Notes under the pieces: generated by a model
Databases searched by the model: none
What the model was told of the DNA's origin: nothing
Seen by the model: the letters and a program-made list of their open reading frames with translations, nothing else
Program-made: the position numbers and the translations under genes
In this document: one piece after another, positions 19,761 to 29,492 of the stretch
How the letters are laid out: every line of letters begins with the position of its first letter
Numbering within the stretch: the stretch's first letter is position 1
Assembly: GCA_002748285.1 (NCBI GenBank)
Contig: PDSA01000026.1
Coordinates: forward strand, 1-64,000
Direction of reading: 5' to 3'
Source of the DNA: Rhodobacterales bacterium
Lineage (GTDB): Bacteria; Pseudomonadota; Alphaproteobacteria; Rhodobacterales; Rhodobacteraceae
DNA length: 64,000 nt

Positions 19761-21167
19761 ATGGATATCAAAGAAATGCTCAAGCTGATCAAAGACGAGG
19801 ACGTGGAATATGTCGACGTTCGTTTTACCGATCCGCATGGAAAATTGCAGCATGTGACCGTCATTGCCGATCTGGTAGATGAGGATTTCGTCGAGGATGG
19901 CTTTATGTTTGATGGCTCGTCCATTGCCGGCTGGAAAGCGATCGACAATTCCGACATGAAGCTGATGCTGGACCCATCCAGCGCCTATATTGACCCGTTT
20001 TATGCGGAGAAAACCCTGGCCGTGCATTGCTCGGTGGTCGAGCCCGACACCGGCGAGCCCTATGGCCGTGACCCGCGCGGCACCGCGCAAAAGGCTGAGG
20101 CTTATCTGGTGTCCTCGGGCATTGGCGATGTGTCTTATTACGGGCCAGAGGCTGAGTTTTTCCTGTTTGACGATGTGCGTTTCAGCGTCGAGATGAACAA
20201 GGTTTCCTTCGAAGTCGACGCCAATGATGCCTCCTGGAACAGCGACACCGCCTATGAGATGGGCAATATGGGCCATCGTCCGGGCATCAAGGGCGGCTAT
20301 TTCCCGGTGAACCCGATTGATGACGCGCAGGATATCCGCTCGGAAATGCTGTCGACCATGAAGCGCATGGGCATGACCGTGGACAAGCACCACCACGAGG
20401 TGGCCTCTTGTCAGCACGAGCTGGGGCTGATCTTTGGCTCGATGACGCATCAGGCCGATGAGCTGCAGAAATACAAATATGTCGTGCATAATGTCGCCCA
20501 TGCTTACGGCAAATCCGCCACCTTCATGCCCAAGCCGATTTCCGGTGATAACGGCACCGGGATGCATGTGAACATGTCGATCTGGAAAGACGGCAAGCCG
20601 CTGTTTGCCGGTGACAAATATGCCGATCTGTCGGATGAGGCGCTGTGGTTCATCGGTGGTATCCTGAAGCACGCCAAATCGCTGAACGCGTTTACAAACC
20701 CGTCGACCAACAGCTATAAGCGGCTGATCCCGGGCTTTGAAGCGCCTGTGCTGCGGGCCTATTCCGCCAGCAACCGTTCGGGCTGTGTGCGCATTCCATG
20801 GTCGGAAAGTCCCAAGGCCAAACGCGTCGAGGCCCGCTTCCCCGATCCGGCCGCCAACCCCTATCTGTGCTTTGCCGCGCTGCTGATGGCCGGCCTTGAC
20901 GGCATCAAGAACAAGATCGACCCGGGCCCGGCGCAGGACAAGAACCTCTATGACCTGCCGCCAGAAGAACTGCACGGCATCCCGACAGTTTGCTCTTCGC
21001 TGCGTGAAGCGCTGGACGAGCTGGAGGCCGATCACGATTATCTGCTGGCCGGGGATGTATTCACCAAAGACCAGATCAACGCCTATATGGAGCTGAAATG
21101 GGACGAGGTTTACGCCTATGAGCACACCCCGCATCCGGTGGAATACAAGATGTATTACAGCTGCTAA
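19761..21167 (+). CDS. glnA: Type I glutamine synthetase
   Basis: Makes glutamine from glutamate and ammonia, as a dodecamer. The 468 residues are standard for the adenylylated GSI-beta class. Visible are the FDGSSIAGW segment (about 50-58), the PNPSTNSYKRL-type loop (here TNPSTNSYKRL) and the adenylylation tyrosine in NLYDLPPEE. The C-terminus MYYSC is typical. A good ribosome site (AGGAAAAGGG) lies upstream. It forms an operon with glnB. Confidence 0.97.
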   Translation: MDIKEMLKLIKDEDVEYVDVRFTDPHGKLQHVTVIADLVDEDFVEDGFMFDGSSIAGWKAIDNSDMKLMLDPSSAYIDPFYAEKTLAVHCSVVEPDTGEPYGRDPRGTAQKAEAYLVSSGIGDVSYYGPEAEFFLFDDVRFSVEMNKVSFEVDANDASWNSDTAYEMGNMGHRPGIKGGYFPVNPIDDAQDIRSEMLSTMKRMGMTVDKHHHEVASCQHELGLIFGSMTHQADELQKYKYVVHNVAHAYGKSATFMPKPISGDNGTGMHVNMSIWKDGKPLFAGDKYADLSDEALWFIGGILKHAKSLNAFTNPSTNSYKRLIPGFEAPVLRAYSASNRSGCVRIPWSESPKAKRVEARFPDPAANPYLCFAALLMAGLDGIKNKIDPGPAQDKNLYDLPPEELHGIPTVCSSLREALDELEADHDYLLAGDVFTKDQINAYMELKWDEVYAYEHTPHPVEYKMYYSC

Positions 21168-21296
21168 GCTTGTGCTGTGCGCAGCCTGTGGCCCGCATGT
21201 CTGGCGCTTAAATCTGTGAACTGGCGCAGATATTCGGCCAAGAGAAGCTGGCGGGCCTATCGTGCCGGTTCATATATCCGACAGCCCACAAGCAGG

Positions 21297-21635
21297 TTAC
21301 AGAATCCCCAGCACATTTTCGGGCGGGCGGCCCAGAGCGGCCTTGCCATTGGCAAACACAATCGGGCGCTCGATCAGTTTCGGATGCGCCGCCATCGCCG
21401 CGATCAGGGTCGGTTGATCCGCCCCCTGCAATCCCAGCTCTTTGAACGCGGCCTCGCCCTTGCGCACCAGTTGATCCGCCGACAGCCCCAGCAGGCCCAG
21501 CGCCGCTTCGATCTCGGCCACCGAGGGCGCATCCTTGAGATAAAGCCGAATTTCGGGCGTGATCCCGGCCTGTTCGACCAGAGCCAAAGTCGCGCGGGAT
21601 TTCGAACAGCGCGGGTTGTGCCATATCACGGTCAT
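21297..21635 (-). CDS. arsC: ArsC family reductase (arsenate reductase, glutaredoxin type)
   Basis: 112 residues from the ATG at 21635, which overlaps the pyrD stop as ATGA; this decides the start. The catalytic cysteine C10 is in NPRCSKSR, and R58, R90 (ERPIV) and R103 (LGRPPE) match the arginines that bind arsenate in the E. coli enzyme. The full set argues for a true ArsC rather than a Spx-like relative. It has no arsB, arsR or acr3 neighbour; it sits instead behind DUF952 and pyrD. Confidence 0.85.
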   Translation of the reverse strand: MTVIWHNPRCSKSRATLALVEQAGITPEIRLYLKDAPSVAEIEAALGLLGLSADQLVRKGEAAFKELGLQGADQPTLIAAMAAHPKLIERPIVFANGKAALGRPPENVLGIL

Positions 21636-22690
21636 AGCCACTCCTGACATTTGCTGCCGACAGCATCGGCAATGGTCTCAAACCCATCGCGGGCCAGCAG
21701 CTGATCCAGCCCGCGGGTGATGTCGTTAACCAGCGACAGCCCCTGATAGACCATCGCAGAATAAAGCTGCACCGCCGAAGCCCCAGCGCAAATCTTGGCA
21801 TAAGCCTGCTCTGCCCCGCCAATGCCGCCAACCCCGATCAATGGGATTTTGCCCTCGGTCAGGGCGGCCAGCCGGGCCAGAACGCGGGTGGATTTTTCAA
21901 ACAGCGGCGCACCGGACAGCCCGCCGGCCTGATCGCGGTGTTTGCTGCGCAGCCCCTCGCGGTCAAGCGTGGTGTTGGTGGCGATGATCGCATCAATGCC
22001 GGTATCAGCGGCGACCTGAGCAATCTCGGCCAGTTCCTCCTGCGTCAGATCCGGGGCGATTTTCAGGAATACCGGGATTGGCCGTGCCAGACTGTCGCGG
22101 GTAATCATCACGCCTTGCAGCAGGGCGCTCAGCGCCGCTTTGCCCTGCAGATCCCGCAGCTTTTCGGTATTAGGCGAGGACACATTGACGGTGGCAAAAT
22201 CCAGATGCGCGCCGCAATGGGCCAGCACGGTGGCGAAATCGGCTGCCCGGTCGGCGCTGTCCTTGTTGGCCCCCAGATTAAGGCCGATCACCGCGTCTTT
22301 GGGCCGTTTCGCCAGCCTTTCCCCGATCGCCTGCATCCCGTCATTGTTAAAGCCAAATCGGTTGATCACCGCCTGATCCTCGCTCAGACGAAACAGCCGG
22401 GGTTTGGGGTTTCCGGGCTGCGGGCGCGGGGTGGCGGCGCCGACCTCGACAAAGCCGAAACCGGCGCGGGAAAGCGGCTCAAGCGCGGTGGCGTTTTTGT
22501 CAAACCCGGCGGCCAGCCCCACCGGATTGGCCAGTTTCAGCCCGGCGATTTCGGTCTGCAAACGCGGGCTGGAGAAACGGCAACCCGTTGGCACCATGCC
22601 GCTGCGCAACAGTTTCAGCGACAGGGCATGGGCGCGTTCCGGGTCCAGATTATGCAGCGCTTTCAAGCCGAGTTTTTCAAACGGATTCAT
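21632..22690 (-). CDS. pyrD: Dihydroorotate dehydrogenase (quinone), class 2
   Basis: Membrane-associated flavoenzyme that oxidises dihydroorotate to orotate in pyrimidine synthesis, passing electrons to quinone. The 352 residues have the class 2 N-terminal extension ([13 protein letters not shown]), the GLAAGFDKN motif, catalytic-serine region [11 protein letters not shown] and the FMN-binding GVGGI. Overlapping stop/start pairs link it to DUF952 upstream and arsC downstream, so three proteins come from one coupled transcript. Confidence 0.95.
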   Translation of the reverse strand: MNPFEKLGLKALHNLDPERAHALSLKLLRSGMVPTGCRFSSPRLQTEIAGLKLANPVGLAAGFDKNATALEPLSRAGFGFVEVGAATPRPQPGNPKPRLFRLSEDQAVINRFGFNNDGMQAIGERLAKRPKDAVIGLNLGANKDSADRAADFATVLAHCGAHLDFATVNVSSPNTEKLRDLQGKAALSALLQGVMITRDSLARPIPVFLKIAPDLTQEELAEIAQVAADTGIDAIIATNTTLDREGLRSKHRDQAGGLSGAPLFEKSTRVLARLAALTEGKIPLIGVGGIGGAEQAYAKICAGASAVQLYSAMVYQGLSLVNDITRGLDQLLARDGFETIADAVGSKCQEWL

Positions 22691-23025
22691 GTCAAGCCCT
22701 CCGGGAAAACATGGCGGCCTTGTTCAAAGGGCAAAGGCTTGGCCCACAGCACCTCGTCCCGACGCAAAGCGCGGTAAAGATGCGGGAACAGATCGCCGCC
22801 GCGCGAGGGCTCCCATTTCAGCGCCGCGCCCATCTGATCGGCTTCACAGGCCAGCAGCATTAGGCCATCCTGATGGGCAAAATGCTTGGCCGCGGTTTCG
22901 GCCAGCTGCGCGGCGGTTGAGAAATGAATATAACCATCGGCCAGATCGACCGGTGCGCCGAGGCTCTGCCCGTCGCGGTCCAGCTGTTGCCATTCAGGGC
23001 TGCGAAAAATTTTGTAAATCAGCAT
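22687..23025 (-). CDS. DUF952 family protein
   Basis: 112 residues from the ATG at 23025 (MLIYKIF). The conserved blocks YIHFSTAAQ and the end segment FPHLYRAL fit the DUF952 family of small cytosolic proteins; the function is unknown. Its stop overlaps the pyrD start (ATGA). A GC-rich palindromic repeat lies about 105 bases upstream. Confidence 0.82.
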   Translation of the reverse strand: MLIYKIFRSPEWQQLDRDGQSLGAPVDLADGYIHFSTAAQLAETAAKHFAHQDGLMLLACEADQMGAALKWEPSRGGDLFPHLYRALRRDEVLWAKPLPFEQGRHVFPEGLT

Positions 23026-23129
23026 GGGCTCCACATGCCCGTTGCGGGTCGGATCGTCAAGCCTTTGTGGCATCGCACAGCGGCTGGCACGGTGTTTCAA
23101 AAGAGCTCTGCATCGCTCCGTTGGAGAAC

Positions 23130-23183
23130 AAGAGCAAAGGGCTGCGCCTGCCGGAGGGCAGGCAGGCGCAACCCGGCGCTCTT
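23130..23183. repeat. GC-rich palindromic repeat, copy 2
   Basis: Inverted arms GCTGCGCCTGCC and GGCAGGCAGGCGCA around a GGAG loop, with outer AAGAGC / GCTCTT arms extending the stem. It lies in the 229-base divergent gap between DUF952 and the aminotransferase and shares its core with the blocks at 4089, 40235 and 57209. In a divergent promoter gap it is unlikely to be a terminator. Confidence 0.7.
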
Positions 23184-23254
23184 GACGTTACGCAGCATTA
23201 TGCAGATTCACACTTCCCCCTTGCAGCGCCGGCGGTTTTGCGCAATCAACACAT

Positions 23255-24370
23255 ATGACCGGACCCAGACTGACCCCGCTTATCGACGCTTTGCCCCTGA
23301 ATGTGCCCTTCACCGGCCCCGAAACTCAGGAGCGCCACTTTGGCCGCCCCTTTAAGGCGCGGATCGGAGCCAATGAAAACGTGTTTGGCCCCTCCCCCAA
23401 AGCCATCCGGGCCATGCAGGATGCCGTAGCCGATTGCTGGATGTATGGCGATACCGAAAGCCACGATCTGCGCCGTGCTCTGGCCGCGCATCTGGGCGTT
23501 GGCATGGAAAACCTGATCATCGGTGCCGGGATTGACGGGCTGCTGGGATCTCTGGTGCGGATGACGGTGGCGCCGGGGGATAAGGTGGTGACCCCGCTTG
23601 GGGGCTATCCGACCTTTAACTACCATGTCACCGGCTATGGCGGTGAACTGGTGCAGGTGCCCTATCAGGACGACCACGAACACCCCGCAGCGTTGCTGGC
23701 CAAAGCCGCGGAGGTCAATGCCAAGCTGGTCTATATCGCCAATCCCGATAACCCGATGGCCAGCTGGCACAGCGCCGATGTGATCAACGACATGATCGCC
23801 AATCTGCCTGAGGGCTGTCTGATGATTTTGGACGAAGCCTATATTGAATTTGCCCCCGAGGGCACCGCGCCGCAGATGCAGGTCGACAACCCCAATCTGA
23901 TCCGAATGCGCACTTTTTCCAAGGCCTATGCCATGGCCGGAGCAAGGGTGGGCTATGGGATTGGTCATGTGGATCTGATCGGTCAGTTTTCCAAGGTGCG
24001 CGATCATTTCGGGATGAGCCGCACCTCGCAGATCGGGGCTCTGGCCGCGTTGCAGGATCAGGATTATTTGCAACAGGTGATCGAAAAAGTCAGCGCCGCG
24101 CGGCAGCGGATTGGCGATATTGCCCGGGAAAATGGTCTGACGCCCCTGCCCTCGGCCACCAATTTCGTGACCATTGATTGCGGCCGGGACGGAGATTTTG
24201 CCCGCGCCATCGTCGAAGAGTTGGGCCAACTGGGGGTTTTCATCCGTATGCCTTTTGCCGCGCCGCAGAACCGCTGCATTCGGATTTCTGCCGGGACAGA
24301 GCAGCATCTGGATGCGCTGGCCGAAGCCTTGCCCAAGGCTCTGGCCCAAGCCGCCCGCCGTTTGGGCTGA
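23255..24370 (+). CDS. Pyridoxal phosphate-dependent aminotransferase, HisC-like
   Basis: 371 residues of fold-type I. K223 in the RTFSKAYAMAGARVGYG segment is the likely PLP lysine; GANENVFGPSP near the N-terminus and the NPDNPMAS segment match the histidinol-phosphate aminotransferase branch. There are no histidine-pathway genes nearby, and gnd follows 28 bases later, so histidinol phosphate is not assured as the substrate. An aromatic or broad amino acid role is equally possible. Confidence 0.82.
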   Translation: MTGPRLTPLIDALPLNVPFTGPETQERHFGRPFKARIGANENVFGPSPKAIRAMQDAVADCWMYGDTESHDLRRALAAHLGVGMENLIIGAGIDGLLGSLVRMTVAPGDKVVTPLGGYPTFNYHVTGYGGELVQVPYQDDHEHPAALLAKAAEVNAKLVYIANPDNPMASWHSADVINDMIANLPEGCLMILDEAYIEFAPEGTAPQMQVDNPNLIRMRTFSKAYAMAGARVGYGIGHVDLIGQFSKVRDHFGMSRTSQIGALAALQDQDYLQQVIEKVSAARQRIGDIARENGLTPLPSATNFVTIDCGRDGDFARAIVEELGQLGVFIRMPFAAPQNRCIRISAGTEQHLDALAEALPKALAQAARRLG

Positions 24371-24398
24371 CAGCGGCACGACATAAAAGGAGCTGTTG

Positions 24399-25811
24399 AT
24401 GAGCAACGCACAAATCGGAGTTTACGGCTTGGGCACCATGGGCAGCGCTTTGGCGTTGAACATGGCCGAGAACGGCTATCAGGTGGCAGTGGCCAATCGT
24501 GAAACCGACTGGATCGCTGATTTCCTCAGCCGGGCCGGGACGTTGGCCCAAAACCTGCACGGCTATGAGCAGCTTGAGGATTTTGTGCAGGCGCTCACCC
24601 CGCCGCGGGTGATTTTGTTCATGATCCCTTCGGGCAAGCCGATGGATGCGATGATCGCGGCCATCAGTCCTCTGCTAAAGCCCGGCGATACGGTGATCGA
24701 CGGGGGCAACGCCAATTTCCACGACACCCGGCGGCGCAGCGCCGCGATGGCCAAACAGGATTTGCATTTCGTCGGCATGGGCGTTTCCGGGGGCGAGACC
24801 GGGGCGCGGCATGGCCCTTCGCTGATGGTCGGGGGCAGCGATCACAGCTGGGCTCAGCTGAAGCCGGTTTTGCAGGCGATTGCGGCGGATTATCAGGGCG
24901 ATGCCTGTGTCGATCATCTGGGGCCGGACGGGGCCGGGCATTTTGTAAAAACCGTGCATAATGGCATTGAATATGCCGATATGCAGGCGCTGGCCGAGAT
25001 TTACGCGCTGCTGCGCGATCTGGGCGGCTGGACAGCGGTGCAGATCGGGGATTTGCTGGCGCAGTGGAACACGGGGCCGCTGAACTCCTATCTGGTGGAG
25101 ATCAGCGCCGAGGTTCTGCGCACGCAGGATCAGGCGACCGGTCAGCCGCTGGTGGATGTGATTTTGGATCAGGCCGAGCAAAAAGGCACCGGGCGCTGGA
25201 GCGCAATTGAGGCGCTCAATCTGGGGCAATCGGCCAGCATGATCGAAGCCGCGGTCGGAGCGCGATCCTGGTCCAGTGAGAAACCGCTGCGGGTGGCGGC
25301 CGCGCCGCTGCTGGAGGCGGGCAACCAAGCCGCCGATCTGCCCGGCGCGGATGATCTGGCCGGGGCGCTGATGGCGGCGCGCATTTTGGGCCATGCGCAG
25401 GGGTTTCGGATTTTGCAATCGGCGTCCGAGGCTTATGATTGGGGGCTGGATATGCGCCGGATTGCGCAAATCTGGCGGGCCGGCTGCATCATTCGCTCGG
25501 ATTTGTTAAGCGATCTGGCAGAAGCGTTTTCCGCGCCGTTGCCACATGGGCAGTTGCTGCTGGCTCCGGCCATGATCCAGCGTCTGAACGCCAATATCCC
25601 GGCCCTGCGCCGGGTGGTCTGTGCCGGGCTGGCGGCCGGGGTGGCGATCCCCGCGCTTGCGGCGGCGCTGAGCTGGTATGACAGCATCCGCACCGCCCAA
25701 GGCAGCAGCAATCTGCTTCAGGCACAGCGCGATTTCTTTGGGGCGCATGGGTTTGAACGCATCGACCAGCCGGGCAAATTCCACGGCGATTGGAGTAAAT
25801 CCGGCGCGTAA
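24399..25811 (+). CDS. gnd: 6-phosphogluconate dehydrogenase (decarboxylating)
   Basis: Oxidises 6-phosphogluconate to ribulose 5-phosphate and CO2 with NADP+. I chose the ATG at 24399 behind AAAGGAG over the TTG just before it, giving 470 residues. The Rossmann motif GLGTMG (10-15), the DGGNANF segment and the catalytic K184 and H187 in HFVKTVHNGIEY are all intact. It follows the aminotransferase closely and is probably cotranscribed. Confidence 0.94.
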   Translation: MSNAQIGVYGLGTMGSALALNMAENGYQVAVANRETDWIADFLSRAGTLAQNLHGYEQLEDFVQALTPPRVILFMIPSGKPMDAMIAAISPLLKPGDTVIDGGNANFHDTRRRSAAMAKQDLHFVGMGVSGGETGARHGPSLMVGGSDHSWAQLKPVLQAIAADYQGDACVDHLGPDGAGHFVKTVHNGIEYADMQALAEIYALLRDLGGWTAVQIGDLLAQWNTGPLNSYLVEISAEVLRTQDQATGQPLVDVILDQAEQKGTGRWSAIEALNLGQSASMIEAAVGARSWSSEKPLRVAAAPLLEAGNQAADLPGADDLAGALMAARILGHAQGFRILQSASEAYDWGLDMRRIAQIWRAGCIIRSDLLSDLAEAFSAPLPHGQLLLAPAMIQRLNANIPALRRVVCAGLAAGVAIPALAAALSWYDSIRTAQGSSNLLQAQRDFFGAHGFERIDQPGKFHGDWSKSGA

Positions 25812-25855
25812 AATAATAAGGTCAGACAAACTGACGCATCGCAAATTACACCAAT

Positions 25856-25874
25856 CCGGTGCTATGCGCACCGG
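25856..25874. repeat. Hairpin downstream of gnd
   Basis: A perfect CCGGTGC / GCACCGG inverted repeat around a short loop lies between gnd and the next gene; a weaker GTCAG / CTGAC pair is at 25821-25833. No U-run follows, so an intrinsic terminator is doubtful. Confidence 0.4.
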
Positions 25875-25903
25875 CATCACTTTATAACCTGAAAGGTTCA
25901 GCC

Positions 25904-26302
25904 ATGAAACAATCCCTGCTTATGGAAAAATATCCAGTATTTGATCTGGAAATCGCCAAAACCGAGACCTCGCACGCTTCGGTTGACGACATCATCACCG
26001 CGCTGAAAGGCAAAATCGACGCCCATCCGCAGGTGGCGTTTATCGCGGTGTTTGACCATTACAGCCATACGGTTTCGATTGATGGGCCGATTGATCCGGC
26101 GATCCAACAAGCCAAGAATATCGTGTTCTGTTTTGGTCTGAAACTGCCCAACCCGCATGTGCTGGCGGTACGTCCGCGTTCGATCGGGGTGGCGGATATG
26201 GGGGATCATTTCCACATCACTTTTATGGAGCCCCCCATGCCCGTGGCCACCGTCGCAATGGAGCAATGGTGCAAGGAATTGGCAGATCAACCAATAGGTT
26301 AA
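25904..26302 (+). CDS. Small conserved protein, possibly DUF6858 family
   Basis: 132 residues from the ATG at 25904, which has GAAAGG upstream. It is soluble, with no signal or membrane segment. The N-terminal MEKYPVFDLEI and the central FCFGLKLPNP segments are distinctive; from memory this resembles the DUF6858 family, but I cannot check. Function unknown. Its TAA stop is formed by the first bases of palindromic element copy B, and it converges on pth. Confidence 0.7.
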   Translation: MKQSLLMEKYPVFDLEIAKTETSHASVDDIITALKGKIDAHPQVAFIAVFDHYSHTVSIDGPIDPAIQQAKNIVFCFGLKLPNPHVLAVRPRSIGVADMGDHFHITFMEPPMPVATVAMEQWCKELADQPIG

Positions 26303-26407
26303 AGCGTTATGCGAAAAACCTGTATCACTTAACGCTGCCTAAAATCTCTGATTTCAGGCAGCGTTAAGTGATGCTCTATGTTTCAGGTATTTCGTCAAAC
26401 GCTATAG
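26300..26407 (+). repeat. MITE-like palindromic element, copy B
   Basis: Same element as at 7121 and 56652, here with the most complete hairpin: 26324-26372 folds as ATCACTTAACGCTGCCT against its complement with one mismatch and a 3-base loop. Outer terminal repeats AAAGCGTTATGCG and its imperfect partner at the right end are flanked by TA. It fills the gap between the convergent 132-residue gene and pth, and its first bases give the stop codon of the former. It could serve as a terminator for both. Confidence 0.88.
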
Positions 26408-26412
26408 AGGCC

Positions 26413-27087
26413 TTACTTGAACTTATCCACCAGCTTTTGCAGTGGGCTGCGTGGGTCGGGTTCGGGCGCGGCCGGCTGGGATTTTCCGGCCGGTTTGGGC
26501 TTGGGCGATGGGCGGGGGCTGGGCTGTAGGCGCAGCCCCACCGCGTTCAGAAATCTGGCGCTGTCGCCTTTGGCCAGATGCGCCGCGCCATCGCTGATGC
26601 CGCGCAGCATATCATCCAGCCAAGCCTGATCGGCCTTGGCGAAATCATGCAGCACATAGCCCGCCACCCGGTCCTTGTGGCCGGGATGGCCGATGCCGAT
26701 GCGCACCCGGCCATATTCTGCGCCAATATGCTGATGGATCGAGCGCAGGCCGTTATGGCCGGCATGGCCTCCGCCCTGTTTGGCGCGGATCTTGCCCGGG
26801 GCCAGATCCAGCTCGTCATGGAACACCACCACATCCGCCGGCTCCAGCTTGTAAAACCGCATCGCCTGACTGACAGATTGGCCGGACAGGTTCATGAAGG
26901 TTTCGGGTTTAAGCAAAACCACCTTTTCGCCGTCCAGCCGCCCCTGACTGATCCGGCCCTGAAACTTGGCCTGCCACGGGCCAAAGCCATGATCCGCCGC
27001 GATTTCATCCAGCGCCATAAAGCCGATATTGTGGCGGTTATTGGCATATTTCGCGCCCGGATTTCCCAGGCCGACAAAGAGGCGCAT
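26413..27087 (-). CDS. pth: Peptidyl-tRNA hydrolase
   Basis: Recycles tRNA from peptidyl-tRNA that drops off the ribosome. 224 residues. The catalytic histidine H19 is in NNRHNIGF after LGNPGAKY, and GGHAGHNGLRSI is intact. A proline- and lysine-rich tail of about 35 residues follows the core, as in other alphaproteobacteria. It sits downstream of rplY on the same strand, the usual rplY-pth order. Confidence 0.95.
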   Translation of the reverse strand: MRLFVGLGNPGAKYANNRHNIGFMALDEIAADHGFGPWQAKFQGRISQGRLDGEKVVLLKPETFMNLSGQSVSQAMRFYKLEPADVVVFHDELDLAPGKIRAKQGGGHAGHNGLRSIHQHIGAEYGRVRIGIGHPGHKDRVAGYVLHDFAKADQAWLDDMLRGISDGAAHLAKGDSARFLNAVGLRLQPSPRPSPKPKPAGKSQPAAPEPDPRSPLQKLVDKFK

Positions 27088-27148
27088 CTGCTGTTCCCTT
27101 CGCTTTGATTTCGCACAAATTTACAAACTCACTCGCCCAAACGCAAAC

Positions 27149-27169
27149 ACGGGGCCAATAGGCCCCGTG
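27149..27169 (-). terminator. Hairpin between rplY and pth
   Basis: CACGGGGCC and GGCCCCGTG form a perfect stem with a 4-base loop; on the minus strand it is followed by a weakly T-rich stretch. It may terminate or attenuate rplY transcription before pth. Confidence 0.45.
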
Positions 27170-27201
27170 CTGTGTCATAGCCAAAGGCTGACCGCAAAAG
27201 A

Positions 27202-27849
27202 TTACTCTTCGGCGGCTTCTTCGGTGGTCTCTTCGCCTTCTTCGGCGGCTTCATCCGCTTCTTCGGCTTCCACGGAAACGGTCGGAGCTTGAACATTCGC
27301 GATCACAAAATCACGGTCGGTGATGACTGGGGTCACGCCTTCGGGCAGCTCAACGCTGGAGATGGTGATGGTGTCGCCCACATCCAGACCGGCCAGATCG
27401 ACGGTGATGTGATCCGGGATGTCACCGGCCAGCACGTTCAGCTCGACTTCGGGGCGCACAATGGTCAGAACGCCGCCTTTGGACAGGCCAACGCATTCTT
27501 CTTCGTTGATGAACTCAACATGAATGTTCATGTCAATACGGCTGTCGCGGTGCAGGCGCAGGAAGTCAACGTGGGTCGGCAGGTCTTTGACCACATCGCG
27601 CTGCACGTCACGGCAAACCACGCGCACGTCGTCATGGCCTTCAACCTTGAGGTTGAACAGAGTGGCCAAAAAGCCACCAGCTTTGAGCATCTTGAAGAGC
27701 CTGTTATAAGGGATGTTGATCGGCAGCGGATCGGCGCTACCGCCGTAAACCACACCGGGCACCAGCCCGTCGCGACGTGCTTGACGGGCGGCCCCCTTGC
27801 CTGTCCCCTGACGCACTTCTGCGTGTAGATCTGGAATCTTTCCAGCCAT
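27202..27849 (-). CDS. rplY: 50S ribosomal protein L25/general stress protein Ctc
   Basis: Binds 5S rRNA in the large subunit. The 215 residues are the long CTC type: an L25 domain (1-95) with [14 protein letters not shown], a TL5 beta domain (about 100-185) and an acidic glutamate-rich tail. GGAGAA lies before the start. pth follows downstream. Confidence 0.95.
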   Translation of the reverse strand: MAGKIPDLHAEVRQGTGKGAARQARRDGLVPGVVYGGSADPLPINIPYNRLFKMLKAGGFLATLFNLKVEGHDDVRVVCRDVQRDVVKDLPTHVDFLRLHRDSRIDMNIHVEFINEEECVGLSKGGVLTIVRPEVELNVLAGDIPDHITVDLAGLDVGDTITISSVELPEGVTPVITDRDFVIANVQAPTVSVEAEEADEAAEEGEETTEEAAEE

Positions 27850-28103
27850 GATAATTCTCCTAAAGTTTAAGGCGCGGGATCCTCCAAGGGTGTAAACCCG
27901 CTGATGAAGTGGCGCGTATAGACGGAATCAGGGGCGATGTGAAGGGGGAAATGTGGCCGATGCGGCATCCTTTCGCCCGCCCTTGCCGGCAATTTCGCCC
28001 GGAGCGGGCAGATCATTTGACATAACCGCCAGATTGGGCACAATCCCTATACCCCCTGCCCCGCGCAAGGCACCCGCCATTTGCGCGACCAAAGGACACA
28101 ACC

Positions 28104-29492
28104 ATGCGCCTGCTCAAACCGCTCGCCATCCCGGCCTTTCGCAATATGTTTATCGCCCAGGCGCTGTCGCTGATCGGCAGCGGGCTGGCCACAGTGGCGC
28201 TGGGGTTGCTGGCCTATGAGCTGGCTGGGGATAGTGCCGGTATGGTGCTGGGCATCGCCATGGCGATCAAGATGGTGGCGTATGTGTTCCTTTCGCCTCT
28301 GGCCGCGGCGCTGGCCAATAACATGCCAAGGCGCGGCTTTCTGGTCGGGCTGGATCTGGCGCGTGCCGGGTTGGTGCTGTTTTTCCCATTTGTGGATCAG
28401 ATCTGGCAGGTTTATCTGCTGATCTTTCTGCTGTTTTCGCTGACCGCCGGGTTCACCCCGGTGTTTCAGGCCACCATCCCCGATATCGTCAAAGATGAAG
28501 AAACCTATGTCAACGCCCTGACCCTGTCGCGGGTGTCGTTCAATATCGAAGCCATCGCCAGCCCCATTCTGGCCGGGGCCCTGATGAGCGTGATGACCTT
28601 CAACTGGCTGTTCATGTTTACGTCGCTGGGGTTCGTGGCCTCGGCGCTGTTGGTGTGGAACATCCACAATCTGGCCGACTCGACCACCGATAACCCGGCC
28701 CCGTTTATCAAACGCGTCACCATGGGGCTGACGATTTTCAGCAAAACCCCAAGGCTGCGGGGGTTGATGGCGCTGAATATCGTGGTGTCGTTCATGTCGG
28801 CCAATGTCTATATCAACAGCATTATCGTTGCCCATAACACGCTGGGCGGCGATGAGCAGACCTATCTGAATCTGCTGCTGGCCTTCGGAGTGGGCTCAAT
28901 TCTGGCAGCGCTGCTGCTGCGCCCGGCGATCATGGCGCTCAGCCTGCGGGGGATGTGCCTGCTGTCGGCTCTGGTCGCGGCGGGGGCACCCGGAGTGCTG
29001 CTGCTGGGGACCAACCCGGTGCTGATGCTGGGGCTGTGGGCGGTGCTGGGCTTTGCCACCTCGCTGATCACCACCAGCAGCGGGCTGTTGCTGCGGGTCT
29101 CGGCCAGCGAACCGGATCGGCCTTCGGTGTTTGCGGCGCAGTTTTCGCTATCGCACGCCTGCTTTCTGGTCGCCTATCTGCTGGTGGCATGGTTAGGAAG
29201 GCAGTGGGGCGCGGTGCCGGCGCTGTGGGTGACGGCGGCGCTGTCGCTTATGGCCTCGGCGCTGGCGCTGCGGCTGTGGCACCGTCAGGACAAGGCCGAG
29301 CTGGAACACACCCACCCCGCCCATAGCCACGCGCATCTGCACGTCCATGACGCGCACCACCAACACCCGCATATCGGCGATGAAGGCCCCGAGCCCCACA
29401 GCCACCCGCATAAACACGCCGAACTGACCCATATTCATCATTTCACAATCGACACTCATCATTTGGACTGGCCCTATAAACATGCAAACTGA
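28104..29492 (+). CDS. MFS transporter with histidine-rich C-terminal tail
   Basis: 462 residues. About twelve hydrophobic segments (roughly 10-390) place it in the major facilitator superfamily, in the MFS_3/NreB-like style of exporters. The last ~61 residues hold 21 histidines in HxH repeats (such as HAHLHVHDAHHQH), a likely cytoplasmic metal-binding tail. That suggests nickel, cobalt or zinc handling, but it is only inference. Its end overlaps the phosphagen kinase start by 11 bases, so the two are cotranscribed. Confidence 0.82.
   Translation: MRLLKPLAIPAFRNMFIAQALSLIGSGLATVALGLLAYELAGDSAGMVLGIAMAIKMVAYVFLSPLAAALANNMPRRGFLVGLDLARAGLVLFFPFVDQIWQVYLLIFLLFSLTAGFTPVFQATIPDIVKDEETYVNALTLSRVSFNIEAIASPILAGALMSVMTFNWLFMFTSLGFVASALLVWNIHNLADSTTDNPAPFIKRVTMGLTIFSKTPRLRGLMALNIVVSFMSANVYINSIIVAHNTLGGDEQTYLNLLLAFGVGSILAALLLRPAIMALSLRGMCLLSALVAAGAPGVLLLGTNPVLMLGLWAVLGFATSLITTSSGLLLRVSASEPDRPSVFAAQFSLSHACFLVAYLLVAWLGRQWGAVPALWVTAALSLMASALALRLWHRQDKAELEHTHPAHSHAHLHVHDAHHQHPHIGDEGPEPHSHPHKHAELTHIHHFTIDTHHLDWPYKHAN

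Noticed and set aside
25856..25874. gnd downstream hairpin as an intrinsic terminator
   Set aside because: The stem is perfect but no U-run follows on either strand; kept only as a hairpin.
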